NCBI GenBank assembly: GCA_013388525.1
Contig: JACAFA010000212.1
Coordinates: 1 to 39,833, forward strand
DNA: 39,833 bases
Reading direction: 5' to 3'
Source: Ignavibacteriaceae bacterium
GTDB taxonomy: Bacteria; Bacteroidota; Ignavibacteria; Ignavibacteriales; Ignavibacteriaceae
Shown here: positions 32,687-39,833 of the stretch, piece after piece
Layout: the number at the start of each line of letters is the position of its first letter
Numbering within the stretch: position 1 is the stretch's first letter
The notes under the pieces: model-generated
Told to the model about the DNA's origin: nothing
What the model saw: only the letters and a program-made list of their open reading frames with translations
The model's database searches: none
Made by a program: the position numbers and the translations under genes

Positions 32687-34435
32687 ATGAAAAAATTATT
32701 TTTATTAATTCTTATTCTTGCCTCAAACTTATTTGCGCAAGGATGGAACGATATAGTAACTACTGAAATTGAAGAACCTGTTGAGACTGATATATTTACT
32801 AATTCTTCAGGTATTCATATCCTTATACGAACTTCTTCAGAAGGTGATATTGTTTATTACAATCTTAATTCCGAAGGTGATGTAGTTAAAACCGTTACTT
32901 TTGAAACCATCGGATATTTTCCAAACATCATTGGCTCTAACAATATAATATATGCAATTTATAAAACAGGTAATAACATCCGTGTAAGATATTCTACAGA
33001 TAATGGCGAGAGTTGGTTTTATGATGTACAAGATAGACCAACAACTGCAAACTATTGTAATGGTGTTGATGCTGTTTATCAAGAAGGATTGTCGGGGGGA
33101 GTTCATCTTGTTTGGGCAACAAAAGATGGTGGTGCTTCTGGTTTTGAAACTTATTATTATCGCTTAAACACAAGTAACCAGTGGGTTGAAGGCAAAAACG
33201 TAACAGATGATGACGCAGCACAATACGGCGGCAATCCATCTGTAGCCGTTTCTCCAAACAGAGTGCACGTAAGCTTTAACACAGATCCAACAACTAATAA
33301 CTATGGGTTGGGAGATGTAAAAACAAGAGATAAATATAATGGTAACTGGGAAACTCCGCAGTTAGTTGTTCCAGCTCCAAATGAGCAGAAATCTTTAGAT
33401 GAAAGGTTATTGGTTAGAGATGGATATCTTTATCTATTTTATAATCGAGAACACCCTGGGACTTATCCAAATGATTTAGTATATAAAAGAAGAAGTGTTG
33501 GCGGTACAAGTTGGTCTGATTTTCCACCGCTAGAATCAGAAACATTATACCAATTTGAAGATGCTTTTGAAATTACAAAGACTACCAACGATAATATTCA
33601 CATACTATATAAAAAGACTATGGGATCACCTATTGGGTGGGCCTACGCATATAAATATTATGATGGTACAAATTGGATCACCCCAGATCCACATATTTTG
33701 GACTATAATTCTGTAGGCCTGAGACAAATAGGGTTAAGTAGTGTATCAAATGATTTATTTTGTACCTGGGTTAAATCAGGTACACCGTATTTGCATTACA
33801 GACAATGGGATGATATCCCCCTTGCTCCAACTGGATTAACTATTACCGAAGATGCAAATCATCATCCAAGACTGAACTGGAATGTAAGTCCTGAGCCAGA
33901 TAGAAATATCTATAAGATTTATCGGTAAGATACTTATGGTGGAGGTTGGCAGTATTTAAACCAAACATCAAGCACAACTTATACTGACCAAACCTTAACA
34001 TACTGTCACGCAGTGCCACCAGCACAATGTCCAGACGTCAGAACGTTTTATTTCCGGGTAACTGTTGTGGATGTTGGTTCTCACGAATCTCCGCCATCAA
34101 ATCAGGTAGAAGCACGTTTACAAGGAGGTCCTCCACCAAAGATAGTTGTTAATCCAAATTCAAATGAATTGATTGAATATTCTTTAAGTCAAAACTATCC
34201 CAATCCATTCAATCCAACCACAACAATTGATTACTCAATTAAATTAGCAGGAGATGTAACATTAAAGGTTTATGATATTCTTGGAACAGAAGTGGCTTCG
34301 TTAGTAAATGAAGTGAAAGAACCCGGAAATTATTCGGTAGAATTTAACGCAGCTAATTTACCGAGTGGGATATATGTTTACAGACTTACAACAGGAAATT
34401 TTGTGGATACGAAGAAACTTATTCTGTTAAAGTAA
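32687..34435 (+). pseudogene. Propeller/FnIII T9SS cargo protein, interrupted by TAA
   Basis: This is the paralogue of the intact gene at 7283. A full product would be 582 residues: signal peptide MKKLFLLILILASNLFAQ, a beta-propeller-like region with STDNGESWFYD Asp-box, an FnIII domain (APTGLTITEDANHHPRLNWNVS), and a sorting domain from [18 protein letters not shown] to FVDTKKLILLK. An in-frame TAA at 33926-33928 ends translation after KIYR, where the intact copy has KIYR/NIYR followed by Tyr, so TAT or TAC to TAA is enough. The frame resumes at once with DTYGGGWQYL. No frameshift is present and the rest reads normally, so the lesion is recent, a sequencing error, or read through. The truncated product would lack the T9SS signal. 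Confidence 0.87.
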
Positions 34436-34453
34436 AATTTTAGTTTTCTTCAC

Positions 34454-34485
34454 AAAGCCGGAGCTTAACACTCCGGCTTTTTTTT
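34454..34485 (+). terminator. Rho-independent terminator of cassette 2
   Basis: A perfect stem AAAGCCGGAG/CTCCGGCTTT around the loop CTTAACA is followed by more T. It is the counterpart of the cassette 1 terminator at 9030-9057, with the same loop. The IS element begins within about 15 nt of its T-run. Confidence 0.95.
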
Positions 34486-34499
34486 ATCTGTTTTGGCCA

Positions 34500-35864
34500 T
34501 ATCTGTCCAAAACGATAAAAAAAGAATCCCTCAAATAAAGGTGGTAAATTTGTTTTGACAAAAAATAAAAACACCAAACTTTATCGAGGGATCAATGGCA
34601 AATGTAACACTTTTCAGTCAAATAGTACATCATCTGGACAGAAGACTTTTTACAAGTATAGTCAGGGAATACCAGACAGATAAACATAACAAAGGGATAA
34701 ACAGCTGGACACATTTAATAACTATGCTGTTTTGTCATTTATCAAAAGCACAATCAATACGAGAAATAACAAACGGTCTGCGGTCAATAACGGGGAATTT
34801 GAACCATTTAGGGATACAAGGTAAAAGCCCAAGCAAATCTTCATTATCATACATAAATGCCAATCGGGATTGGCAAATCTTTAGAGAATATTTTGATAGA
34901 CTGCTGTTTGCTTTTCAAAGCAGAGGGAATTTTAAGAGGAAAAAGTTTAAGAAGATAAGAAGAAAAATCTATCTGCTGGACAGTAGTATAATCAGCGTTT
35001 GCCAGAAAGTATTCGATTGGGCAAAATACAAGCAGGAAAAAGGAGCAATAAAACTGCATCCAATGCTGGACTACGATGGCTGTTTACCGAAATACATATA
35101 TATTACAGAAGGAAAAAGATCAGATGTAAAGCACGCCCAGTATATGCAAATGCCGAGCAAATCAGTAATAGTATCAGACAGAGGCTATCAGGATTTTAAG
35201 ATGATGTATCAATGGAAAAAGGAGGATATAATATTTGTTATGATGTTAAAAAAATCAATAAAATATGAGCAGGTAAAAGAACTATCGCTTAGAGAGGAAA
35301 AAGAAGGACACATATTAAAAGATGAGATCATAAGCCTAACTGAGGAAGAAACAAAACAACTATACCCGGAGAATTTACGACGAGTAGCCATTTATGATGA
35401 AAAAGAAGACAGAGTAATAGAAGTAATAACCAACAATTTTTCTTGGACAGCATCTACAATTGCAGAGCTATATAAGCAGCGCTGGATGATAGAAATTTTC
35501 TTTAAGGAACTTAAACAGCACTTAAAAATCAAATCATTTATTGGAACCAGTGAAAATGCAATGTGGATACAGATTTGGACAGCAATGATAACTTTGCTAC
35601 TGTTGAGATACTTGAAAGAAATAGCACAATATCAGTGGAGTTTATCGAATCTAATAGCTTTTCTAAGAATGAATCTATTTGTAAAGATACTTCTGACAGA
35701 ATGGTTGAATAATCCTTTTAGGCCACCTGAGGATTTTTCTTTAGATCAAAGACAAGAGGAACTATTTCAAGGGATGGATTGAATTTGAAATAGAAAAAAA
35801 TCTGTCCAAAACAGGCCACCATTTAACTTTTTTACCCGTTTCTAATTTATTTTGGACAGCAGTG
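34500..35864 (+). mobile_element. IS4-family insertion sequence
   Basis: This is an element of about 1.36 kb containing one transposase gene. The ends share the inverted core CTGTCCAAAA (34503-34512) and TTTTGGACAG (35850-35859). A 10-bp direct repeat, GTTTTGGCCA, lies just outside both ends (34490-34499 and 35865-35874) and may be the target duplication. An alternative pair of ends is CTGTTTTGGCCATAT (34488-34502) against the complement of ATCTGTCCAAAACAG (35800-35814), 13 of 15 matching, giving 1.33 kb. The exact boundaries are therefore not settled. Confidence 0.65.
34595..35782 (+). CDS. IS4-family transposase with DUF4372 N-terminal domain
   Basis: This is a 395-residue DDE transposase. 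Residues 5-75 (LFSQIVHHLDRRLFTSIVREYQ...MLFCHLSKAQSIREITNGL) are the DUF4372 DNA-binding domain. The catalytic triad is D129 (YLLDSSIIS), D195 (IVSDRGYQDF) and E300. E300 lies in YKQRWMIEIFFKELKQHLK, the Y-2-R-3-E-6-K signature of the IS4 family. The gene is full length with no stop or frameshift, so it may be active. It lies downstream of the cassette 2 terminator and upstream of pruA in the same orientation. Confidence 0.93.
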   Translation: MANVTLFSQIVHHLDRRLFTSIVREYQTDKHNKGINSWTHLITMLFCHLSKAQSIREITNGLRSITGNLNHLGIQGKSPSKSSLSYINANRDWQIFREYFDRLLFAFQSRGNFKRKKFKKIRRKIYLLDSSIISVCQKVFDWAKYKQEKGAIKLHPMLDYDGCLPKYIYITEGKRSDVKHAQYMQMPSKSVIVSDRGYQDFKMMYQWKKEDIIFVMMLKKSIKYEQVKELSLREEKEGHILKDEIISLTEEETKQLYPENLRRVAIYDEKEDRVIEVITNNFSWTASTIAELYKQRWMIEIFFKELKQHLKIKSFIGTSENAMWIQIWTAMITLLLLRYLKEIAQYQWSLSNLIAFLRMNLFVKILLTEWLNNPFRPPEDFSLDQRQEELFQGMD

Positions 35865-35954
35865 GTTTTGGCCAAATCAAAATCAATTTAAATTGTATCT
35901 CAAAACCAAAAACGGTAATTTTACTATTACAATTTTTAATTATCAGGATAAATC

Positions 35955-37580
35955 ATGTCAAACGCATATTTCAAAGTACCACAGCCAATAAATGAACCGG
36001 TAAAATCTTACAAACCAGGCAGCCCGGAAAGAGAAGAATTAAAGAAAAAGCTAGCCGAATTAAAATCTAAACAGATAGAAGCCCCATTAATAATTGGAGG
36101 TCAGGAAATAAAAACCGGCAATACAGAAAAAATGGTGATGCCGCATAATCACAACCACGTTCTCGGTGTTTATCACAAAGCAGGTAAAAAAGAAGTTGAT
36201 ATGGCAGTTGAAGCAGCACTTGAAGCGAGAAAAGAATGGGCTGAGATGCCGTGGGAACACAGAGTTTCAGTCTTTCTTAAGATAGCTGATTTGTTAGCAG
36301 GACCCTGGCGCTCAACACTGAATGCTGCTACAATGCTCGGACAATCTAAAACTGTCTTCCAGGCAGAAATTGATTCTGCTGCTGAACTTGTTGACTTCTA
36401 CCGTTTTAATAGTTTTTATATGGCTCAACTGATGCAGGACCAGCCTTACTCAGGAAGTGGAATGTGGAATCGTTTAGAGTATCGTCCGCTTGAAGGTTAT
36501 GTTTTTGCAATCACTCCATTTAACTTCACTTCAATTGCAGGTAATCTTCCAACAGCACCCGCAATTGTTGGTAATGTAAGTTTGTGGAAACCAGCATCCA
36601 GTGCAGTCTATTCAGCTTATTTGTTGATGAAATTATTTGAAGAAGCCGGTTTACCAAAAGGAGTAATTAATTTTGTCCCCGGTTCAGGTGGACAGGTTGG
36701 AACTCCTGCAATGACAAATCCAAATCTTGCTGGCGTTCATTTTACAGGATCAACTGAAGTTTTTCAGAATATGTGGAAAACTATTTCAGACAATCTGAAA
36801 AATATGAAATACTACCCGCGCATCGTTGGAGAAACAGGCGGCAAAGATTTTATTTTTGCACATCAGTCTGCAAATGTTGATGCACTCGTTGTCGCTGCTT
36901 TACGCGGAGCTTTTGAATACCAGGGACAAAAATGTTCAGCTGCTTCAAGAATGTATATTCCAAAATCGATATGGAAAGAATTCAAAGAAAAATATGTTGC
37001 TGAAGTTGGCAAAATTAAAATGGGTGATATTGAAGACTTCACAAATTTTATGGGTGCTGTAATTGATAAAGGTGCGTTTAACACAATAACTGAATATATT
37101 AAATATGCAATAGCTTCTAATGAAGCAGAGATAATAACCGGCGGTAACTTTGATGATTCAAAAGGATATTTTATCGAGCCGACAACGATTGTAACCACCA
37201 ATCCGAAATTCAAAACGATGGAGGAAGAAATATTCGGACCTGTAATGACAATGTATGTTTATGATGATAACAAACTCGATGAAACATTAACTCTGTGCGA
37301 TGAAACTTCGCCGTATGCATTAACAGGTGCAATCTTCGCACAGGATAGAAAAGCAATTGTTATGATGTCTAACAGGTTAAGAAATGCTGCAGGTAATTTT
37401 TATATAAATGATAAACCAACCGGTGCAGTAGTTGGTCAGCAGCCGTTTGGCGGTGGAAGAGCTTCAGGCACAAATGATAAAGCAGGAAGTGCAATGAACC
37501 TGATGCGTTGGATGACTGCAAGAACAATTAAAGAAACTTTCGATCCGCCAAAGGATTGGCGTTATCCGTTTATGAGTTAG
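35955..37580 (+). CDS. pruA: L-glutamate gamma-semialdehyde dehydrogenase (P5C dehydrogenase)
   Basis: This is a 541-residue cytoplasmic aldehyde dehydrogenase that oxidises glutamate-5-semialdehyde (from proline via P5C) to glutamate with NAD+. The catalytic Cys327 is in YQGQKCSAASR and the general base Glu293 in IVGETGGKD. NAD-binding FTGSTEVF is near residue 262, and EEIFGPVMTMYVY and YINDKPTGAVVGQQPFGGGRASGTNDKAGS near the C-terminus are typical of the PruA group. The long N-terminus (VPQPINEPVKSYKPGSPEREELKKKL) also fits that clade. No proline dehydrogenase gene is adjacent. The IS element ends 90 nt upstream and could have disturbed the native promoter. Confidence 0.93.
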   Translation: MSNAYFKVPQPINEPVKSYKPGSPEREELKKKLAELKSKQIEAPLIIGGQEIKTGNTEKMVMPHNHNHVLGVYHKAGKKEVDMAVEAALEARKEWAEMPWEHRVSVFLKIADLLAGPWRSTLNAATMLGQSKTVFQAEIDSAAELVDFYRFNSFYMAQLMQDQPYSGSGMWNRLEYRPLEGYVFAITPFNFTSIAGNLPTAPAIVGNVSLWKPASSAVYSAYLLMKLFEEAGLPKGVINFVPGSGGQVGTPAMTNPNLAGVHFTGSTEVFQNMWKTISDNLKNMKYYPRIVGETGGKDFIFAHQSANVDALVVAALRGAFEYQGQKCSAASRMYIPKSIWKEFKEKYVAEVGKIKMGDIEDFTNFMGAVIDKGAFNTITEYIKYAIASNEAEIITGGNFDDSKGYFIEPTTIVTTNPKFKTMEEEIFGPVMTMYVYDDNKLDETLTLCDETSPYALTGAIFAQDRKAIVMMSNRLRNAAGNFYINDKPTGAVVGQQPFGGGRASGTNDKAGSAMNLMRWMTARTIKETFDPPKDWRYPFMS

Positions 37581-37603
37581 AAATAGGAATTCCATAATCA
37601 ACT

Positions 37604-37632
37604 TACCCAAAATAAATTTGGGGTATACTCTT
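37604..37632 (+). terminator. Possible terminator after pruA
   Basis: TACCC-aAAAT-aa-ATTT-gGGGTA forms a hairpin at 37604-37625 with one mismatch and is followed by a weak pyrimidine run (TACTCTTTTCTT). It could end the pruA transcript 24 nt after the stop. The weak T-run makes it a moderate call. Confidence 0.45.
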
Positions 37633-37667
37633 TTCTTAGGGAAGAAGAAACTCATATTTAAGAGAAA

Positions 37668-37868
37668 ATGAAAGACCAATTAGTAAAAATTAAAATTGTT
37701 GGTAAAAGAAAAAGCAATCTCAATATAAATTGGGAGAAGACCAATGGTTTTTTAAAATTAGTCGTAGAGCTTAATAAAAAGAATAAGTTCATACCAAAAG
37801 GTGTTTACAGGTTTAAAAGTCATGAAGAAAGTGATCTATGGATACTGAACGTTTTGACAACTCGTTAG
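37668..37868 (+). CDS. Small protein paired with nucleotidyltransferase
   Basis: This is a 66-residue basic protein with no signal peptide. It begins MKDQLVKIKIVGKRKSN and ends with GVYRFKSHEESDLWILNVLTTR. The block PKGVYRFKSHEESDLW resembles short proteins that I recall next to nucleotidyltransferase genes, but no named family can be given with certainty. Its last 31 bp overlap the start of the nucleotidyltransferase gene in another frame, which implies translational coupling. By position it could be the antitoxin-like partner of a toxin-antitoxin type pair; this is inference. GAGAAA just upstream is a weak RBS. Confidence 0.65.
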   Translation: MKDQLVKIKIVGKRKSNLNINWEKTNGFLKLVVELNKKNKFIPKGVYRFKSHEESDLWILNVLTTR

Positions 37869-38338
37869 AATCCCGTCCTCCTACACTTGATGACTTGGTT
37901 GAATTATGTAAGTCTTTAAACAATAGAAATGTTAAGTATATTGTCATTGGCGGTATGGCTGTTATTAATGCCGGGTTACCAAGAGCAACAGTTGATATTG
38001 ATATAATGGTTGATGCTTCTGCAGATAATATGGAAAACGTAATCAATGCACTTATGTATCTGCCGGATAAAGCTGTAAAAGAACTCAAAGTAACAGATGT
38101 TGAAAATTATACCGTTGTAAAAGTTGCTGATGAAATAGTTATTGACCTTATGAAATCTGCGTGTGGAATTACCTATGAGGAAGCAAATAAATCAATCTAT
38201 AAAGTAAAAATACAAGATGTGGAAATACCTTTTGCCTCAATTGAGTTACTTTATAAAATGAAACAAACATTAAGAGAAAAAGATAAATCGGACCTATTAT
38301 TTCTGGAAGAGAAATTAAAAAACAAAAAAAATCAATAA
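37838..38338 (+). CDS. MNT/AbiEii-like nucleotidyltransferase
   Basis: This is a 166-residue cytoplasmic protein of the DNA polymerase beta-like nucleotidyltransferase superfamily. YIVIGGMAVINAGLPRATVDIDIMVD (around residues 33-58) contains the GG/S helix and the DxD metal-binding aspartates in DIDIMVD. A third acidic residue is likely in IVIDLMKSACG near residue 105. ASIELLYKMKQTLREKDKSDLLFLEEKL at the C-terminus is the usual helical end of DUF6036/AbiEii-type transferases. These enzymes can modify tRNA or protein partners in toxin-antitoxin systems. It overlaps the preceding 66-residue gene by 31 bp and ends 18 nt before sucC. Confidence 0.8.
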   Translation: MDTERFDNSLESRPPTLDDLVELCKSLNNRNVKYIVIGGMAVINAGLPRATVDIDIMVDASADNMENVINALMYLPDKAVKELKVTDVENYTVVKVADEIVIDLMKSACGITYEEANKSIYKVKIQDVEIPFASIELLYKMKQTLREKDKSDLLFLEEKLKNKKNQ

Positions 38339-38356
38339 CATAACTTGTAAGTAAAA

Positions 38357-39571
38357 ATGAAAATACATGAGTATCAGGCAAAAGAAACACTAAAGAAATT
38401 TAACGTTCCTGTACAAGATGGAATTGCAATCAAGAGTATGGACGAATTCGACGGAGCAATTTTCCAGCTTAAGCAGAAAGGAATAAATCAGTTCGTTGTC
38501 AAGTCGCAGATTCACGCAGGTGGAAGAGGGAAAGGGAATTTATATAATCCAAAAAATCGCAATGAATTGATTCTTGAAGGTGGAGTAAAGTTCACAACAT
38601 CTGTCGAGAAAGCAAAAGAAATTGCAGGGAAAATTTTGGGAAACTTGTTGATTACACATCAAACAGGTCCGGAAGGGAAAATTGTAAAAACATTATTCAT
38701 CACTGAAGGACTGGATTATAAAAAAGAGTTGTATCTCGGAATTCTTCTTGACCGTGCCGTTTCTAAAAATGTAATTATGGTTTCAACTGAGGGCGGAGTT
38801 GAAATTGAAAAAGTCGCTGCGGAAACTCCGGAAAAAATTATTAAGGAATGGATTGATCCAGCTATTGGTCTGCAGGCATTCCAGGCTCGCAGACTTGCAT
38901 TTGCTCTCGGTTTGGAAGGAAATGCTTTCAAGAGTTTTATTCCGTTCATTCAGTCACTTTACAAAGCCTATGAACAAACTGATGCTTCATTGCTTGAAAT
39001 AAATCCGCTTGTAATTACTAATGATGATAAAGTTGTTGCGCTGGATGCGAAGATGAACTTCGATGACAACGCACTATACCGTCATCCTGAAGTTGCAGCT
39101 TACCGTGATCTTGATGAGGAAGATCCACTCGAGATTGAAGCTTCCAAATACAATCTTAACTATATAAAGCTCGATGGAAATGTTGGCTGTATGGTTAACG
39201 GTGCGGGACTTGCAATGGCAACAATGGACATAATTAAACTTGCCGGCGGTGAACCTGCTAACTTTCTTGATGTTGGCGGCGGTGCGAGCAAAGAAACCGT
39301 TGCAAATGGATTTAAAATAATTCTCTCCGATCCCAATGTGAAAGCAATATTAATAAACATATTTGGCGGAATAGTTAGATGTGACCGTGTTGCTCAGGGA
39401 GTAATAGATGCTGCAAAAGAAATGCATGTTGCTGTTCCAATAGTCGTACGACTCGAAGGTACCAACGCAAAGGAAGCCGGAGTGCTTTTAAGAGAATCTC
39501 ATCTTAACTTCGAAGTCGCGGACTCATTCGATGATGCTGCGAAAAAAGTGACGGCTGTTTTAAAAAAATAA
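38357..39571 (+). CDS. sucC: Succinate--CoA ligase (ADP-forming) subunit beta
   Basis: This is a 404-residue cytoplasmic ATP-grasp subunit of the citric-acid-cycle enzyme that interconverts succinyl-CoA and succinate with ATP formation. The N-terminal [18 protein letters not shown] and HAGGRGKGN (near residue 50) are diagnostic. ATP-grasp metal ligands are in LLEINPLVI (near 215) and [18 protein letters not shown]. The C-terminal CoA-ligase domain has [27 protein letters not shown] and [10 protein letters not shown]. The usual partner sucD is not within the window. It starts 18 nt after the nucleotidyltransferase gene, so an unrelated accessory module sits directly upstream of a core metabolic gene. 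Confidence 0.94.
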   Translation: MKIHEYQAKETLKKFNVPVQDGIAIKSMDEFDGAIFQLKQKGINQFVVKSQIHAGGRGKGNLYNPKNRNELILEGGVKFTTSVEKAKEIAGKILGNLLITHQTGPEGKIVKTLFITEGLDYKKELYLGILLDRAVSKNVIMVSTEGGVEIEKVAAETPEKIIKEWIDPAIGLQAFQARRLAFALGLEGNAFKSFIPFIQSLYKAYEQTDASLLEINPLVITNDDKVVALDAKMNFDDNALYRHPEVAAYRDLDEEDPLEIEASKYNLNYIKLDGNVGCMVNGAGLAMATMDIIKLAGGEPANFLDVGGGASKETVANGFKIILSDPNVKAILINIFGGIVRCDRVAQGVIDAAKEMHVAVPIVVRLEGTNAKEAGVLLRESHLNFEVADSFDDAAKKVTAVLKK

Positions 39572-39664
39572 ATTTACTACCTGCAACCTTCGAGCCTGCC
39601 TGTTCGGCAAAAAGGGTTGCTTGCTGTTAGTAGTTCATTAACCTCTAAGTTTAACTCTTTGCAA

Positions 39665-39706
39665 TGTCATTCCGGAAAGTTCACTGAAAGTGAACTTATC
39701 CGGAAT
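39665..39706. repeat. Palindromic repeat downstream of sucC
   Basis: Arms 39669-39685 and 39689-39706 pair almost completely (ATTCCGG, then AAGTTCACT, with one extra base) around a GAA loop. The flank GTCATTCC links it to the repeats at 4071 and 28245. It is placed where a sucC terminator would be expected but has no T-run. Confidence 0.85.
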
Positions 39707-39711
39707 CTACA

Positions 39712-39833
39712 CTTCACCAAAATTTAACAATCACTACCTTGACTTTAGAAAATCTATTTATTACGTTTTGGTTAGATAATAATTTTTTGAGACCATTCCT
39801 AAGGATTCTTTGGAAATGTTTATCTCTCTTACA
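39712..39833 (+). repeat. 122-bp direct repeat, copy 2 (promoter of a predicted third cassette)
   Basis: This matches 30524-30645 at 119 of 122 positions. It contains the same promoter elements (TTG 39739-39741, TACGTTTTG 39762-39770). The repeat reaches the last base of the window. By analogy with cassette 2, a leader ORF and an FG-GAP gene should follow about 110 and 250 nt beyond the edge. Confidence 0.93.

Noticed and set aside
36863..37213. 116-codon minus-strand frame inside pruA
   Set aside because: It lies opposite the catalytic region of an intact dehydrogenase; a shadow frame.

Overview
The window looks like a chromosomal segment from a low-GC member of the Ignavibacteria/Chlorobi side of the Bacteroidota. 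This is inference from three things: seven genes ending in a type IX secretion (T9SS) type A sorting domain with the [12 protein letters not shown] motif, a T9SS plug protein, and promoters of the Bacteroidota form (TTG, about 20 nt, TAnnTTTG). No rRNA, tRNA or CRISPR array was recognised.

Layout. 249-5142 (+): a small Sm-like protein and the T9SS plug protein, then a Gfo/Idh/MocA oxidoreductase, a four-helix-bundle protein, a lipoprotein and a ROK sugar kinase. 5143-9060 (+): cassette 1, made of a promoter, a small leader ORF, an FG-GAP repeat T9SS cargo gene broken by a TAG, and a beta-propeller/FnIII T9SS cargo gene, closed by a terminator. 9144-12218 (+): an LptD-like outer-membrane protein and a YacP-like NYN nuclease. 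12438-17744 (+): three more T9SS cargo genes (BNR/sialidase-like, M14 carboxypeptidase, small CxCH protein). 17736-27207 (-): a leftward housekeeping run in transcription order lon, msrC, dnaX, cmk, rpsA, mtaB and a DUF5683-like gene. 27441-28217 (+) inositol monophosphatase and 28425-30254 (-) long-chain acyl-CoA synthetase converge on a palindrome-rich gap. 30524-34485 (+): cassette 2, with the same architecture as cassette 1, but here the second gene carries the stop (TAA). An IS4-family element follows (34.5-35.9 kb), then pruA, a two-gene nucleotidyltransferase module and sucC. The last 122 bases repeat the cassette 2 promoter region almost exactly, which predicts a third cassette just beyond the window.

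The most unusual signal is in the leaders of the two T9SS cassettes. Each has a Bacteroidota-type promoter, a simple-sequence tract ((CT)7 or C11) and a tiny ORF (33 and 18 codons) ending in the same hexapeptide, YPTGFT-stop. All three nucleotide differences in the shared 26-nt block are synonymous third positions. In leader 1 the small ORF's strong Shine-Dalgarno lies inside a perfect 8-bp hairpin with the ATG in the loop. This looks like a leader-peptide control module for secreted surface proteins. The mechanism is inference.

Short palindromes are scattered through the window, and some sit in-frame inside genes: a 28-bp perfect palindrome in the M14 gene, and CCCGAC-N3-GTCGGG in both an FG-GAP gene and the inositol monophosphatase gene. 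They appear to be spreading miniature repeats tolerated in coding sequence.
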